Shown piece after piece: positions 42,780 through 51,937 of a DNA stretch of 64,000 bases (the first letter of the stretch is position 1; every line of letters begins with the position of its first letter). The stretch covers positions 203,609 to 267,608 of the forward strand of contig NZ_WBIS01000004.1 of the NCBI RefSeq assembly GCF_009749465.1, read 5' to 3'. This stretch comes from Agromyces terreus. Its GTDB lineage: Bacteria > Actinomycetota > Actinomycetes > Actinomycetales > Microbacteriaceae. The translations under genes were made by a program, and so were the position numbers. The notes beneath the pieces are model-generated. The model saw nothing but the letters and a program-made list of their open reading frames with translations. It did not search any database and was not told the DNA's origin.

Positions 42780-44012
42780 ATGACGCTCACACTCGACCCC
42801 CAGTCCCAGGCCGCCACGGCCCCCGCCGACGTGCTCGACGCCGACTTCTACGGCTTCCAGCGCCGGCTCACGGAGGCCGAGCAGATCTCGGTCGCCGAGA
42901 TCCGCGACTACCTCGAACGCGAGGTGCGCCCCGGCGCCGACGACCGCTGGGAGGCGACGACGAGCCCGCGCCACCTGATCCCCGGCTTCGCCGAGCTCGG
43001 CCTCTTCGGCTCCGGCATCCCCGAGGTCGCCCACTTTGAGAACTCGGCCGTGTACCGCGGCTGGATCGCCCTCGAGATCGCGCGCGTCGACCCGTCGACC
43101 GCGACGTTCATCGGCGTGCACTCGGGCCTCGCGATGAACGCGATCGCCGTCGGCGGCTCGCCCGAGCAGAAGTCCGAGTGGCTCGAGCCCATGGCCCGCG
43201 GCGAGCTCATCGGCGCGTTCGGCCTCACCGAGCCGCTGCACGGCTCCGACACGGCGAAGGGCCTGGAGACCACGGCGACCCGGCGCACGAACGCCGACGG
43301 CGCCGACGAGTGGGTGCTGAACGGCGCCAAGCGCTGGATCGGCAACGCCACCTTCGCCGACGTCGTCGTCATCTGGGCGCGCGACACGGCCGACGACCAG
43401 GTCAAGGGGTTCCTCGTGCGCCAGCCCGCCACGGGCTTCACGGCCACGAAGATCGAGCGCAAGCAGTCGCTGCGCGCCGTCGAGAACGCCGACATCGTGC
43501 TCGAGGACGTCATCGTGCCCGAGTCCGATCGCCTGCAGGAGATCCACGGCTTCCGCGACGTCGCGATCGTGCTGCGCCTGACGCGGGCGGATGTCGCGTG
43601 GCAGGCCATCGGCGTCGCGGTCGGCGCCTACGAGGCCGCCCTCGCCTACGCGAAGACCCGGGTGCAGTTCGGCAAGCCGATCGCGTCGTTCCAGCTCGTG
43701 CAGCAGAAGCTCGCCGACTCGCTCGCCGACATCACGGCCTCGATTGCGCTCTGCGTGCGGGTCAGCGAGATGCTCGACGAAGACGCCCAGAAGGACCACC
43801 ACTCGGCCATGGCCAAGGCCTTCGCGACGAAGAAGATGCGCGAGGTCGTCGCCCGCAGCCGCGAGCTCATGGGCGGCAACGGCATCCAGCTCGACCACGG
43901 CGCCGCCCGGTTCTTCGCCGACGCCGAGGCCGTCTACACGTTCGAGGGCACGTACGACATGAACACGCTCATCGTCGGCCGCGCCATCACCGGCATCGCC
44001 GCCTTCGTCTGA
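42780..44012 (+). CDS. Acyl-CoA dehydrogenase, glutaryl-CoA-dehydrogenase-like
   Basis: A 410-residue FAD enzyme. FGLTEPLHGSDTAKGLETTA, NGAKRWIGNATFADVVVIWA and FEGTYDMNTLIVGRAITGIAA match the glutaryl-CoA dehydrogenase branch; the catalytic Glu is present in TFEGTYD. Glutaryl-CoA dehydrogenases oxidise and decarboxylate glutaryl-CoA to crotonyl-CoA, but some relatives only dehydrogenate. The ATG at 42780 follows GGAG. It is divergent from the second TetR and upstream of the thiolase across a repeat-filled gap. Confidence 0.9.
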   Translation: MTLTLDPQSQAATAPADVLDADFYGFQRRLTEAEQISVAEIRDYLEREVRPGADDRWEATTSPRHLIPGFAELGLFGSGIPEVAHFENSAVYRGWIALEIARVDPSTATFIGVHSGLAMNAIAVGGSPEQKSEWLEPMARGELIGAFGLTEPLHGSDTAKGLETTATRRTNADGADEWVLNGAKRWIGNATFADVVVIWARDTADDQVKGFLVRQPATGFTATKIERKQSLRAVENADIVLEDVIVPESDRLQEIHGFRDVAIVLRLTRADVAWQAIGVAVGAYEAALAYAKTRVQFGKPIASFQLVQQKLADSLADITASIALCVRVSEMLDEDAQKDHHSAMAKAFATKKMREVVARSRELMGGNGIQLDHGAARFFADAEAVYTFEGTYDMNTLIVGRAITGIAAFV

Positions 44013-44026
44013 GCGCCGGTCCCGTC

Positions 44027-44168
44027 GGTCGAGGAGGCGCGCTGTACTCCCGCCGGTCGAGGAGGCGCCCCAGCGCCGTCTCGAGACCAACCCGCTCCCG
44101 CCGCCGGTCGAGGAGGCGCCCCAGCACTCCCGCCGGTCGAGGAGGCGCGCCAGCGCCGTCTCGAGACC
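44027..44168. repeat. GGTCGAGGAG dispersed repeat cluster 3
   Basis: Four direct arms GGTCGAGGAGGCGC alternating with two inverted arms (AGCGCCGTCTCGAGACC) fill most of the 238-bp gap between the acyl-CoA dehydrogenase and thiolase genes. Same family as clusters at 16526 and 18563, with the arms in a different order. A shorter relative (GGTCGGAG...CCTCGAGACC) is at 45549-45589. Confidence 0.85.
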
Positions 44169-44250
44169 CTCGCCCGGCCCCGAGGCATCCGCCCCGCGCA
44201 CTCGAATCCGCACACCCGCACCCGCCCCACCAGCTTGAGAGGACAACCTC

Positions 44251-45507
44251 ATGACCGAGGCCTACATCGTCGCCACCGCCCGCTCGCCCATCGGCCGCGC
44301 CCGCAAGGGGTCGCTCGCCGGCATCCGCGGCGACGACCTGACCGTGCAGATGGTCGAGGCCGCGCTCGCCCAGGTGCCCGCGCTCGACCCCGCGCGCGTC
44401 GAGGATCTGCTGCTCGGCTGCGGACAGCCCGGCGGAGAGCAGGGCATGAACATGGCCCGCATCGTGGCCGTGCTGCTCGGGCTCGACGGCCTGCCCGGCA
44501 CCACCGTGAATCGCTACTGCTCGTCGAGCCTGCAGACGACGCGCATGGCGTTCCACGCGATCAAGGCCGGAGAAGGCGACGTGTTCGTCTCGGCCGGTGT
44601 CGAGTCGGTCTCGAACATGGGCGTCGGGTCGAGCGACTACATCCCGGGCGCGAAGCTGACCAACCCCCGCTTCGACGACGCCGAGGCGCGCACGGCTGCG
44701 CGTGCCGCGGGCGGGGCGGATGCCGCGGGCGAGCCGGATGCCGCGAGCCTCCGCCCCTGGCGCGACCCACGTGAAGACGGGCTGCTGCCCGACGCGTACA
44801 TCGCCATGGGTCAGACGGCCGAGAACGTCGCGGAGCTGCGCGGCGTCACCCGCGAGGAGCAGGACGCCTTCGCCGCCCGCAGCCAGCAGCGCGCCGAGGC
44901 GGCGATCGCGTCGGGCTTCTGGGCGAACGACATCACGCCCGTCACGCTCGCGGACGGCACGGTCGTCTCGGCCGACGACGGCCCGCGCGCGGGCGTCACC
45001 GTTGAGGCACTCGCCGGGCTCGACCCGGTGTTCCGCCCCGACGGAACGGTGACCGCCGGCAACTGCTGCCCCCTGAACGACGGCGCCGCAGCGGTCGTCG
45101 TGGTCAGCGACCGCATCGTCGACGAGCTCGGCCTGCAGCCACTGGCCCGCATCGTGTCGACCGGCGTCTCGGGGCTCTCGCCCGAGATCATGGGACTCGG
45201 ACCCGTCGAGGCCTCGCGCCGGGCCCTCGCCCGCGCCGGACTCTCGATCGACGACATCGACCTCGTCGAGCTCAACGAGGCGTTCGCCGCCCAGGTGATC
45301 CCGTCGGCGCGCGAGCTCGGCATCGACGAGGAGCGCCTCAACGTGCACGGCGGCGCCATCGCCGTCGGACACCCGTTCGGCATGACCGGCGCCCGCATCA
45401 CGTCGACCCTCATCAACGGGCTCGCCGCGACCGGCGGCCGCTACGGGCTCGAGACGATGTGCGTCGGCGGCGGCCAGGGCATGGCCCTCGTGCTCGAGCG
45501 CGTCTGA
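44251..45507 (+). CDS. Acetyl-CoA acetyltransferase / 3-ketoacyl-CoA thiolase
   Basis: A 418-residue thiolase that splits 3-ketoacyl-CoA with CoA, releasing acetyl-CoA. The nucleophile Cys90 (VNRYCSSSLQ), NEAFAAQ, His374 (GGAIAVGHPFGMTGAR) and Cys404 (CVGGGQG) are all in place. A 15-20 residue Ala/Gly/Asp insertion (AARAAGGADAAGEPDAAS, about residue 150) is encoded by repeated GCGGATGCCGCG-like units and is absent from typical thiolases. It lies on the loop before the substrate domain. It would provide the final step of the island's beta-oxidation. Confidence 0.94.
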   Translation: MTEAYIVATARSPIGRARKGSLAGIRGDDLTVQMVEAALAQVPALDPARVEDLLLGCGQPGGEQGMNMARIVAVLLGLDGLPGTTVNRYCSSSLQTTRMAFHAIKAGEGDVFVSAGVESVSNMGVGSSDYIPGAKLTNPRFDDAEARTAARAAGGADAAGEPDAASLRPWRDPREDGLLPDAYIAMGQTAENVAELRGVTREEQDAFAARSQQRAEAAIASGFWANDITPVTLADGTVVSADDGPRAGVTVEALAGLDPVFRPDGTVTAGNCCPLNDGAAAVVVVSDRIVDELGLQPLARIVSTGVSGLSPEIMGLGPVEASRRALARAGLSIDDIDLVELNEAFAAQVIPSARELGIDEERLNVHGGAIAVGHPFGMTGARITSTLINGLAATGGRYGLETMCVGGGQGMALVLERV

Positions 45508-45548
45508 CCCGCCGCCCGCTGCGCCCGCCCACGCCGTCCGCCCTCGCC

Positions 45549-45589
45549 GGTCGGAGCCCGCGAGCGCAGCGGGCAGCCGCCTCGAGACC
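45549..45589. repeat. Short GGTCGGAG...CTCGAGACC element
   Basis: A single truncated relative of the GGTCGAGGAG family just after the thiolase stop; arms GGTCGGAGCC and CCTCGAGACC with a GCGAGCGCAGC core. It opens the 503-bp gene-free gap 45508-46010. Confidence 0.55.
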
Positions 45590-45677
45590 CGCCTTCCCGC
45601 GCCCGGTCCTCGCCCGTCGCGCGCACCCGCGCACCCGCGCACCTCCGTACGCAAACGGACACCGCATTTCGGCGCCA

Positions 45678-45971
45678 GAGTGCCGGATCGGCGGCCCCGA
45701 TCGGGCACTCCGGCACCGTTCACGCACTCCGGCGCCGTTCACGCACTCCGGCACCGTTCGCGCACTCCGGCACCGTTCGCGCACTCCGGCGCCGATCACG
45801 CACTCGCGCACCGATCGCGCACTCCAGCGCCGATCGGTGTCCGGTTCGGCGTTCTCCGGGCACCCTGGCGGCCGCACCCCTCGACCGTTCGCGTAGCGCC
45901 GGCTCGTGACCCGGCCTTCCCGACGCATTTCGGCGCCTGAGTGCCGGATCGGTGGCCCCGATCGGGCACTC
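45678..45971. repeat. 19-bp tandem array flanked by two copies of a hairpin
   Basis: A hairpin at 45678-45710 (GAGTGCCGGATCGG against CCGATCGGGCACTC) runs into seven head-to-tail 19-bp units of GCACTCCGGCACCGTTCAC and variants (45705-45837). A second, nearly identical hairpin lies at 45939-45971. Both hairpins are preceded by CGCATTTCGGCGCC. The block fills the gap between the thiolase stop and the convergent MaoC gene; no credible ORF exists there. The repeats are adjacent without spacers, so this is not a CRISPR array. Confidence 0.85.
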
Positions 45972-46010
45972 GGGCGCCGATTCCGCACTCGGGCGGCGAC
46001 GCGCGCTCCG

Positions 46011-46472
46011 TCAGGCCGCGGGCACGAGCAGGGTCACCCACTGCGCGATGAGCGCGGGCTTGTCGGATCCGTCGATCTCGATCGTGAGGTCCTGCACGAC
46101 GCGAACGCCGGTCGAGGTGAGCTCGGCCGACCCGATCGTGCCGACCGCGCGCACGCGCGAGCCGACGGCGACGGGCTGCAGGAACCGCACCCTCTCGAAG
46201 CCGTAGTTCACGCCCATCGCGACGCCGTCGACGTCGAGCAGGGGGGCCGCGAGGAAGCTCAGCAGCGACAACGTGAGGAATCCGTGGGCGATCGGCCCGC
46301 CGAACGGTCCGGCGGTCGCGCGCTCGACGTCGACGTGGATCCACTGGCGATCCTCGGTGGCCTCGGCGAACGCGTCGATACGGGCCTGGTCGATCTCGAA
46401 CCAGTCGCCGGGGCCGAGCGGCGCGCCCGCGGCATCCAGCAGGGCGTCGGGGGAGGCGAATCGCGCGCTCAT
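46011..46472 (-). CDS. MaoC-family (R)-enoyl-CoA hydratase/dehydratase
   Basis: A 153-residue single hot-dog domain with GDWFEIDQARIDAFAEATED and QWIHVDVERATAGPFGGPIA followed by HGFLTLSLLSFL; the Asp and His of the R-hydratase motif are present. It hydrates enoyl-CoA to (R)-3-hydroxyacyl-CoA or the reverse. Its ATG overlaps the stop of the upstream SDR (ATGA at 46469-46472). The 19-bp repeat region lies just after its stop. Confidence 0.9.
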   Translation of the reverse strand: MSARFASPDALLDAAGAPLGPGDWFEIDQARIDAFAEATEDRQWIHVDVERATAGPFGGPIAHGFLTLSLLSFLAAPLLDVDGVAMGVNYGFERVRFLQPVAVGSRVRAVGTIGSAELTSTGVRVVQDLTIEIDGSDKPALIAQWVTLLVPAA

Positions 46473-47218
46473 GCCCTCGGCCCGCCCGCCACGTAGAGCA
46501 CCTGGCCCGACACGAAGCCGGCACCCTCGGAGCAGAAGAACGAGACGGCGGCCGCGACATCCTCGGGCCGGCCGCTGCGGGCCACCGGGATCTCCTTCAC
46601 CATCGCGTCGACGAACGCGTCGAACGGCACGCCCATGCGCTCGGCGGTCGCCCGGGTCATGTCGGTCTCGATGAAGCCGGGCGCCACGGCGTTCGCGGTG
46701 ACGCCGTACCGGCCGAGTTCGATCGCGAGGGTCTTGGTGAGGCCCTGCATGCCGGCCTTGGCCGCGGCGTAGTTCGCCTGCCCGCGGTTGCCGAGCGCCG
46801 AGGTCGACGAGAGGTTCACGATGCGGCCCCACTTCGCCTCGACCTGGTGCGCCTGCACGGCGCGCGACATGAGGAACGCGCCGCGCAGGTGCACGTTCAT
46901 CACGGCATCCCAGTCGGACTCGCTCATCTTGAACAGCAGGTTGTCGCGCAGGATGCCGGCGTTGTTCACGAGGATCGTGGGCGCGCCGAGCTCGGCGGTC
47001 ACCCGGTCGACGGCGGCCGTCACCGCGCCCGCGTCGGAGACATCCGCCCCGATGCCGATGGCGGTGCCTCCGTCGGCGGTGATGGCCTGCGCGGTCTCGG
47101 CCGCCTGCTCCTCGACGAGGTCGACGATGGCGACGGCGTGCCCGTCGGCGGCGAGGCGGCGGGCGGTGGCGGCGCCGATGCCGCGCGCGGCTCCGGTGAC
47201 GATGGCGGTGCGGGTCAT
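46469..47218 (-). CDS. 3-oxoacyl reductase / hydroxyacyl-CoA dehydrogenase (FabG-type SDR)
   Basis: A 249-residue SDR with TGAARGIGAATARRL, LVNNAGILRDNLLF, the catalytic YAAAK, and FabG-like FIETDMTRA and GQVLYVAGGPRA. With the downstream MaoC hydratase it would interconvert enoyl-, 3-hydroxy- and 3-oxoacyl-CoA. It is the middle gene of a three-gene minus-strand operon that starts at the alcohol dehydrogenase near operator 4 (81-bp gap). Confidence 0.92.
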   Translation of the reverse strand: MTRTAIVTGAARGIGAATARRLAADGHAVAIVDLVEEQAAETAQAITADGGTAIGIGADVSDAGAVTAAVDRVTAELGAPTILVNNAGILRDNLLFKMSESDWDAVMNVHLRGAFLMSRAVQAHQVEAKWGRIVNLSSTSALGNRGQANYAAAKAGMQGLTKTLAIELGRYGVTANAVAPGFIETDMTRATAERMGVPFDAFVDAMVKEIPVARSGRPEDVAAAVSFFCSEGAGFVSGQVLYVAGGPRA

Positions 47219-47299
47219 GCTGGGGTCCTCTCGGTCAGGTGCGATGGGTGATGCGGCGGATGTCTCGGTTCGGGATGCCTCGGCTCGCGGCGTGCGGGT

Positions 47300-48427
47300 T
47301 CATGTCGTCTCGGTTCCGGATGCCTCGAACTCGATGAGCTGGCGGAGTTCCCCGCCGTCGGCGAGCCGGTCCATGGCGGCCTCGATGCCGTCGAGCGCGA
47401 TACGCGAGGAGACGAGGCGTTCCAGCGGCAGTCGGCCGCTGCGCCAGAGGTCGACGTAGCGGGGGATGTCGCGGCTCGGCACCGCGGAGCCGAGGTAACT
47501 GCCGATGACGGTTCGCGCCTCGGCGGTGAAGGTGAGCGGTGCGAGGCTCGCCCGCGCGTCGAGTGCAGGCAGGCCGACGGTGACGGTGGTGCCGCCGGGG
47601 GCGGTCAGCGCGAACGCGGTCTCGAAGGCGCGGGCCGAGCCGGCGGCCTCGATCACGACGGGCGCCCGCAGCGCGGCATCCGCCATCGCGTCCTGCGGCG
47701 ATCGCGCGTCGGCGGCGCCGAGCTCGCGGGCGAGGTCGAGCTTGCCGGGCACCGCGTCGACGCCGACGACCTCGTGGCCGAGCGCGACGGCGACGAGGAG
47801 CGCGGCCATGCCGACGCCGCCGAGGCCGACGACGATCACGCGCTCGCCGGGGGCGGGCCGGCCGGCGTTGACGACCGCGCCGCCTCCGGTGAGCACCGCG
47901 CAGCCGAGCAGCGCGGCGATGTCGGGCGGCACGTCGGCCTCGACCGGCACGACCGAGGTGCGGTGCACGACCGCGTGCGTGGCGAATCCGCTCACGCCGA
48001 GGTGGTGGTGCACGGGTTCGCCGTCGCGGTGCAGGCGCATGCCGCCGCCGACGAGCGTGCCGGCGCCGTTCGCGGCCGAGCCCACCTCGCAGGGCAGCCG
48101 GCCGTCGGTGCGGCATCCGTCGCAGTCGCCGCAGCGCGGCAGGAACGTCATGACCACGCGGGTGCCGACGGCGAGGTCGGTGACGCCGTCGCCGAGCTGC
48201 TCGACGATGCCGGATGCCTCGTGGCCGAGCAGCATCGGCATGGGCCGCACGCGGTTGCCGTCGACGACGCTGAGGTCGGAGTGGCAGACGCCCGCGGCCT
48301 CGATGCGCACGAGGAGTTCGCCGGGGCCGGGCGGGTCGAGTTCGAGCGGGCCGACGGTGAACGGGTGCGACCGGGTGAAGGGCGCGCCCGCGCCCGTGGT
48401 CTCGAGCACCGCACCGGTGATCTGCAT
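47300..48427 (-). CDS. Zinc-dependent alcohol dehydrogenase (class III/aryl-alcohol type)
   Basis: A 375-residue MDR enzyme that oxidises alcohols with NAD. The catalytic zinc site is built by Cys in AAGVCHSD, His-Glu in LGHEASGIV and the later Cys; the structural zinc loop is CGDCDGCRTDGRLPC. The cofactor motif is VVGLGGVGMAAL. The ATG at 48427 is preceded by GGAGGA. It heads the ADH-SDR-MaoC operon; operator 4 lies about 50 bp upstream and is shared with the divergent serine hydrolase gene. Confidence 0.93.
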   Translation of the reverse strand: MQITGAVLETTGAGAPFTRSHPFTVGPLELDPPGPGELLVRIEAAGVCHSDLSVVDGNRVRPMPMLLGHEASGIVEQLGDGVTDLAVGTRVVMTFLPRCGDCDGCRTDGRLPCEVGSAANGAGTLVGGGMRLHRDGEPVHHHLGVSGFATHAVVHRTSVVPVEADVPPDIAALLGCAVLTGGGAVVNAGRPAPGERVIVVGLGGVGMAALLVAVALGHEVVGVDAVPGKLDLARELGAADARSPQDAMADAALRAPVVIEAAGSARAFETAFALTAPGGTTVTVGLPALDARASLAPLTFTAEARTVIGSYLGSAVPSRDIPRYVDLWRSGRLPLERLVSSRIALDGIEAAMDRLADGGELRQLIEFEASGTETT

Positions 48428-48477
48428 GCGTCCTCCTCGACGGCCGGGCGGGTCGTCGCGACGCCGCTCGTGACAAG

Positions 48478-48497
48478 CATACCGACCGCGCGGTATG
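48478..48497. promoter_or_regulatory. TetR-type operator 4 (bidirectional)
   Basis: CATACCGACCGCGCGGTATG lies in a 132-bp divergent gap. On the plus strand TGACAA (48471-48476), 17 bp, then TATGCT (48494-48499) read as -35 and -10. On the minus strand CGGTATGCT again gives a -10. One repressor dimer could block both promoters. Confidence 0.82.
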
Positions 48498-48559
48498 CTG
48501 GCGAATTGAGCCGCGGACACCCGTTCGATCCGGCCGCCACCGACCGAGGAGCCTCGACG

Positions 48560-49816
48560 ATGAGCCTTCCCACACCCGCCGACCCGTCGCGCGCCGGCGC
48601 AGCGCCAGCCGCCACCCCCTCGCCCGCCGATACCCGGCCTGCCGGCGTCCCCACGCCTGCCGACGCGCCCGTCCACGGCCACGTGCACGAGGACTTCGCC
48701 GGCCTCCGCGACGAGTTCGAACGCCGGCTCGCCTCGGGCGACGAGCTCGGGGCATCCCTCGCCGTGATCGTCGACGGCGAGCCGGTCGTCGACCTCTGGG
48801 GCGGCTGGGCCGACCCGGCGCATGAACGCGAGTGGCAGCGCGACACGATCACGAACGTGTGGTCGATCTCGAAGACCGTGACGGCGCTCGCCGCACTCGT
48901 GCTGATCGACCGCGGCGAGCTTGACCCCGAACGTCCCGTCGCCCACTACTGGCCCGAGTTCGCCGCCGCCGGCAAGGAGGGCGTGCTCGTCAAGCACGTG
49001 CTCATGCACAGCTCGGGCGTCTCGGGCTGGGCGCAGCCGATCACGGGCGCCGACATCCTCGATGCGGATGCCGCGTCCGCGCGTCTCGCGGCGCAGCCGC
49101 CGTGGTGGCCGGCCGGCGCGGCATCCGGCTACCACCTGCTCGACTACGGCCACCTGGTGGGCGAGCTCGTGCGCCGCATCACCGGACGCCCGCTCGGCGC
49201 GTTCGTCGCCGAGGAGATCGCCGGTCCCCTCGGCGCGGACTTCTGGCTCGGCCTGCCCGAGTCCGAGGACCACCGGGTCAGCAACGTGGTGCCGCCGCCG
49301 CCGATCCAGCTCGACTTCGCGGCGATGCCGCCCGAGTCGCCCGCGTTCAAGACGTACACCGGCCCGCCGCTCGACGCCGAGGTCACCTGGACGCGCGAGT
49401 GGCGCGCCGCGGGCGTCGGCGGAGCCGGCGGGCAGGGCAACGCCCGTTCGGTGGCCCGCATCAACGCGCTCGTGTCGAACGGCGGCGAACTCGACGGCGT
49501 GCGACTGCTCTCGCCGGCGACGATCGACCGCATCTTCGCCGAGCACACCGACAACGTCGACCTCGTGCTCGGCCTGCCGCTACGCTTCGGCCTCGGTTTC
49601 GCGGTGTCGAACCCGGCGAGCACGCCCTCGATCCCCGAGGGACGCGTCGCGTTCTGGGGCGGCTGGGGCGGCTCGATCGTCGTCAACGACGTCGACCGGA
49701 GCATGACCTTCGCGTACGTGATGAATCGGATGTCGCCGGGCATCATCGGGTCGCCGCGCAGCGACGCGTACACCCGAGCCGTGTACGCCTCGCTCGGCGC
49801 GACGACGCGGGCCTGA
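48560..49816 (+). CDS. Serine hydrolase, class C beta-lactamase fold (esterase/EstB type)
   Basis: A 418-residue hydrolase of the beta-lactamase/transpeptidase-like family. The nucleophile motif SISK places Ser102 and Lys105; the second motif is YHLLDYGHLVGELVRR (Tyr-x-Asn position occupied by YGH). No signal peptide, so it should act in the cytoplasm as an esterase or lactonase rather than a beta-lactamase. The first 40 residues are Pro/Ala-rich. Sharing operator 4 with the alcohol dehydrogenase ties it to the acyl-CoA island, where release of a hydroxy acid from an ester or lactone would fit; that is inference. Confidence 0.9.
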   Translation: MSLPTPADPSRAGAAPAATPSPADTRPAGVPTPADAPVHGHVHEDFAGLRDEFERRLASGDELGASLAVIVDGEPVVDLWGGWADPAHEREWQRDTITNVWSISKTVTALAALVLIDRGELDPERPVAHYWPEFAAAGKEGVLVKHVLMHSSGVSGWAQPITGADILDADAASARLAAQPPWWPAGAASGYHLLDYGHLVGELVRRITGRPLGAFVAEEIAGPLGADFWLGLPESEDHRVSNVVPPPPIQLDFAAMPPESPAFKTYTGPPLDAEVTWTREWRAAGVGGAGGQGNARSVARINALVSNGGELDGVRLLSPATIDRIFAEHTDNVDLVLGLPLRFGLGFAVSNPASTPSIPEGRVAFWGGWGGSIVVNDVDRSMTFAYVMNRMSPGIIGSPRSDAYTRAVYASLGATTRA

Positions 49817-49840
49817 CCGACCCGCGCCGGTCAGCCCGCG

Positions 49841-51937
49841 CTACGCGTCCGTTCCGGGCGCCGGTGCACCGCTCTCGCCGTCGATGGCCTCGACCGAACC
49901 CGTCGCAGCCCCGACGAGCGCCGGGTCTTCGCCCCGGTCGAGCGCCTCCTCGGCGTCGAGGTCGGCCGCGGCCTGCTCGAACTGCGAGTTGTAGAGACGC
50001 CAGTACGCGCCCTCGCGGGCGATGAGCTCGTCGTGGCTGCCCTGCTCGACGATGTCGCCGTGCTCCATCACGAGGATCAGGTCGGCGTCGCGGATGGTCG
50101 AGAGCCGGTGCGCGATGACGAACGAGGTGCGGCCCTCGCGCAGCGCCGCCATCGCGTGCTGGAGGAGCAGCTCGGTGCGGGTGTCGACCGACGACGTGGC
50201 CTCGTCGAGGATGAGCACCGACGGCTGCGCCACGAACGCCCGGGCGATCGTGATGAGCTGCTTCTCGCCGGCCGAGACGTTGGACGCCTCTTCGTCGAGC
50301 ACGGTGTCGTACCCGTCGGGCAGCGAGTGCACGAACCGGTCGACGTAGGTCGCCCGCGCGGCGTCGAGGATCTCGTCGTCGGTGGCCGTCTCGCGCCCGT
50401 AGCGGATGTTCTCGCGGATGGAACCGGCGAACAGCCACGGGTCTTGGAGCACCATGCCGGTCTTCGCGCGCATGTCGCGTCGCGTGAGCTCGGCGATGTC
50501 CTGGCCGTTGAGCAGGATGCGCCCGCCGTCGAGCTCGTAGAACCGCATGATGAGGTTCACGAGCGTCGTCTTGCCCGCGCCGGTCGGGCCGACGATCGCG
50601 ACCGTCTGGCCGGGCTCGACCCGGAACGAGAGATCGCGGATCAGCGGGTGCTCGGGCAGGTAGGAGAAGGACACGTGGTCGAACTCGATGGTGCCGTCGC
50701 CCGAGACGGGCTCGGGCGCGTCGGCGGCGTCGGGGTCTTGCTCGTCGGCGTCGAGCAGCTGGAACACGCGCTCGGCCGAGGCTGTGCCCGACTGCACGAC
50801 TGCGGCCATGCCGCCGAGCTCGGACAGGGGCTGGGTGAACTGCTGCGAGTACTGGATGAACGCCTGCACGTCACCGAGGCGGAGCTGGCCGCTCGCGACC
50901 ATGAGGCCGCCGAGCACCGCGATGCCGACGTAGGTGAGGTTTCCGATGAACATCATGCCGGGCATGATGATGCCCGAGAGGAACTGCGCCTTGAACGAGG
51001 CCTGGTAGAGCTCTTCGTTCTCGGCCTTGAACTTCTCGTGCGAGTCCTGCTCGCGGCCGAAGACCTTGACGAGCGCGTGGCCCGAGAAGGACTCCTCGAC
51101 GCGAGCGTTGAGGCGGCCGACCTTGCGCCACTGGATGCCGAACGCCTTCTGCGACTTCGGGCCGATGACGCCGAAGATCACGCCCATGAGCGGCAGCGAC
51201 ACGAGCGCGACGATCGCGAGCTGCCACGAGATCGAGAACATCATGATGAGCACGCCCACGACGGTGAGCACGGCGGTGATGGCGCCCGACAGCGACTGCT
51301 GCATCGTCTGGGTGATGTTGTCGATGTCGTTCGTGACGCGCGAGATGAGCTCGCCGCGCTGCACCTTGTCGAAGTAGCTGAGGGGCAGTCGGTTGAGCTT
51401 GGCCTCGACGTCTTCGCGCAGGCGCCACATGGTGCGCACCATGATCACGTTGACGACGTAGCCCTGCACCCAGGTGAGGATGGCCGACACCACGTAGAGC
51501 AGCAGCACGACGATGAGGATCTGGCTGAGCTTGACGAAGTCGATGCCCTCGCCGGGCACGGCGCCGGCGGTCTGCACGATGTTGGCGAGCTCGTCCTGGC
51601 CGTCGGCCCGGAGGAACTCGACGGCCTCGGCGTTGCTCAGCCCGGCGGGCAGCTGCCCGCCGATGACGCCGGCGAACAGCACGTTCGTGGCCTCGCCGAG
51701 CACCTTGGGGGCGATCACGGCGAGCACGACGCCGGCGGCGCCGAGGATCGAGACGAAGGTGAACGCGAGCGCGTGGGGCTTCAGCCGGCCGATGAGGCGG
51801 CGGAAGCTGGGCCCGAACTGCGAGGCCTTGCCGGGTGCGACGCTGTCCCAGTCGCCGGAGTTCAGGCGAGCCTGCTCGGCGAGCTCGAGCTCGTACTTCT
51901 CCTCTTCGGAGATCTGGGGGGCGGGTTCGGTGGTCAT
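49841..51937 (-). CDS. ABC exporter half-transporter (membrane + ATPase), canonical site subunit
   Basis: A 698-residue type IV exporter subunit: about 70 N-terminal cytosolic residues, six membrane helices, then an ATPase with Walker A VGPTGAGKTTLVNLIMRFYE, signature NVSAGEKQLITIARAF and Walker B LILDEATSSVDTR with the catalytic Glu. A 40-residue acidic tail follows (DAEEALDRGEDPALVG). Its ATG overlaps the stop of the upstream half-transporter (ATGA), so they form a heterodimer like LmrCD or TM287/288. Substrates of such pairs are often lipophilic drugs or lipids. Confidence 0.93.
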   Translation of the reverse strand: MTTEPAPQISEEEKYELELAEQARLNSGDWDSVAPGKASQFGPSFRRLIGRLKPHALAFTFVSILGAAGVVLAVIAPKVLGEATNVLFAGVIGGQLPAGLSNAEAVEFLRADGQDELANIVQTAGAVPGEGIDFVKLSQILIVVLLLYVVSAILTWVQGYVVNVIMVRTMWRLREDVEAKLNRLPLSYFDKVQRGELISRVTNDIDNITQTMQQSLSGAITAVLTVVGVLIMMFSISWQLAIVALVSLPLMGVIFGVIGPKSQKAFGIQWRKVGRLNARVEESFSGHALVKVFGREQDSHEKFKAENEELYQASFKAQFLSGIIMPGMMFIGNLTYVGIAVLGGLMVASGQLRLGDVQAFIQYSQQFTQPLSELGGMAAVVQSGTASAERVFQLLDADEQDPDAADAPEPVSGDGTIEFDHVSFSYLPEHPLIRDLSFRVEPGQTVAIVGPTGAGKTTLVNLIMRFYELDGGRILLNGQDIAELTRRDMRAKTGMVLQDPWLFAGSIRENIRYGRETATDDEILDAARATYVDRFVHSLPDGYDTVLDEEASNVSAGEKQLITIARAFVAQPSVLILDEATSSVDTRTELLLQHAMAALREGRTSFVIAHRLSTIRDADLILVMEHGDIVEQGSHDELIAREGAYWRLYNSQFEQAAADLDAEEALDRGEDPALVGAATGSVEAIDGESGAPAPGTDA

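Noticed and set aside
45705..45837. Possible CRISPR array
   Set aside because: The 19-bp units are contiguous without spacers, too short and too variable, and no cas gene is present. The same reasoning excludes the 14-bp and 8-bp arrays.
48560..49816. Beta-lactamase
   Set aside because: It has the SxxK fold signature but no signal peptide, and it sits in a catabolic regulon; a cytosolic esterase or lactonase is more likely.
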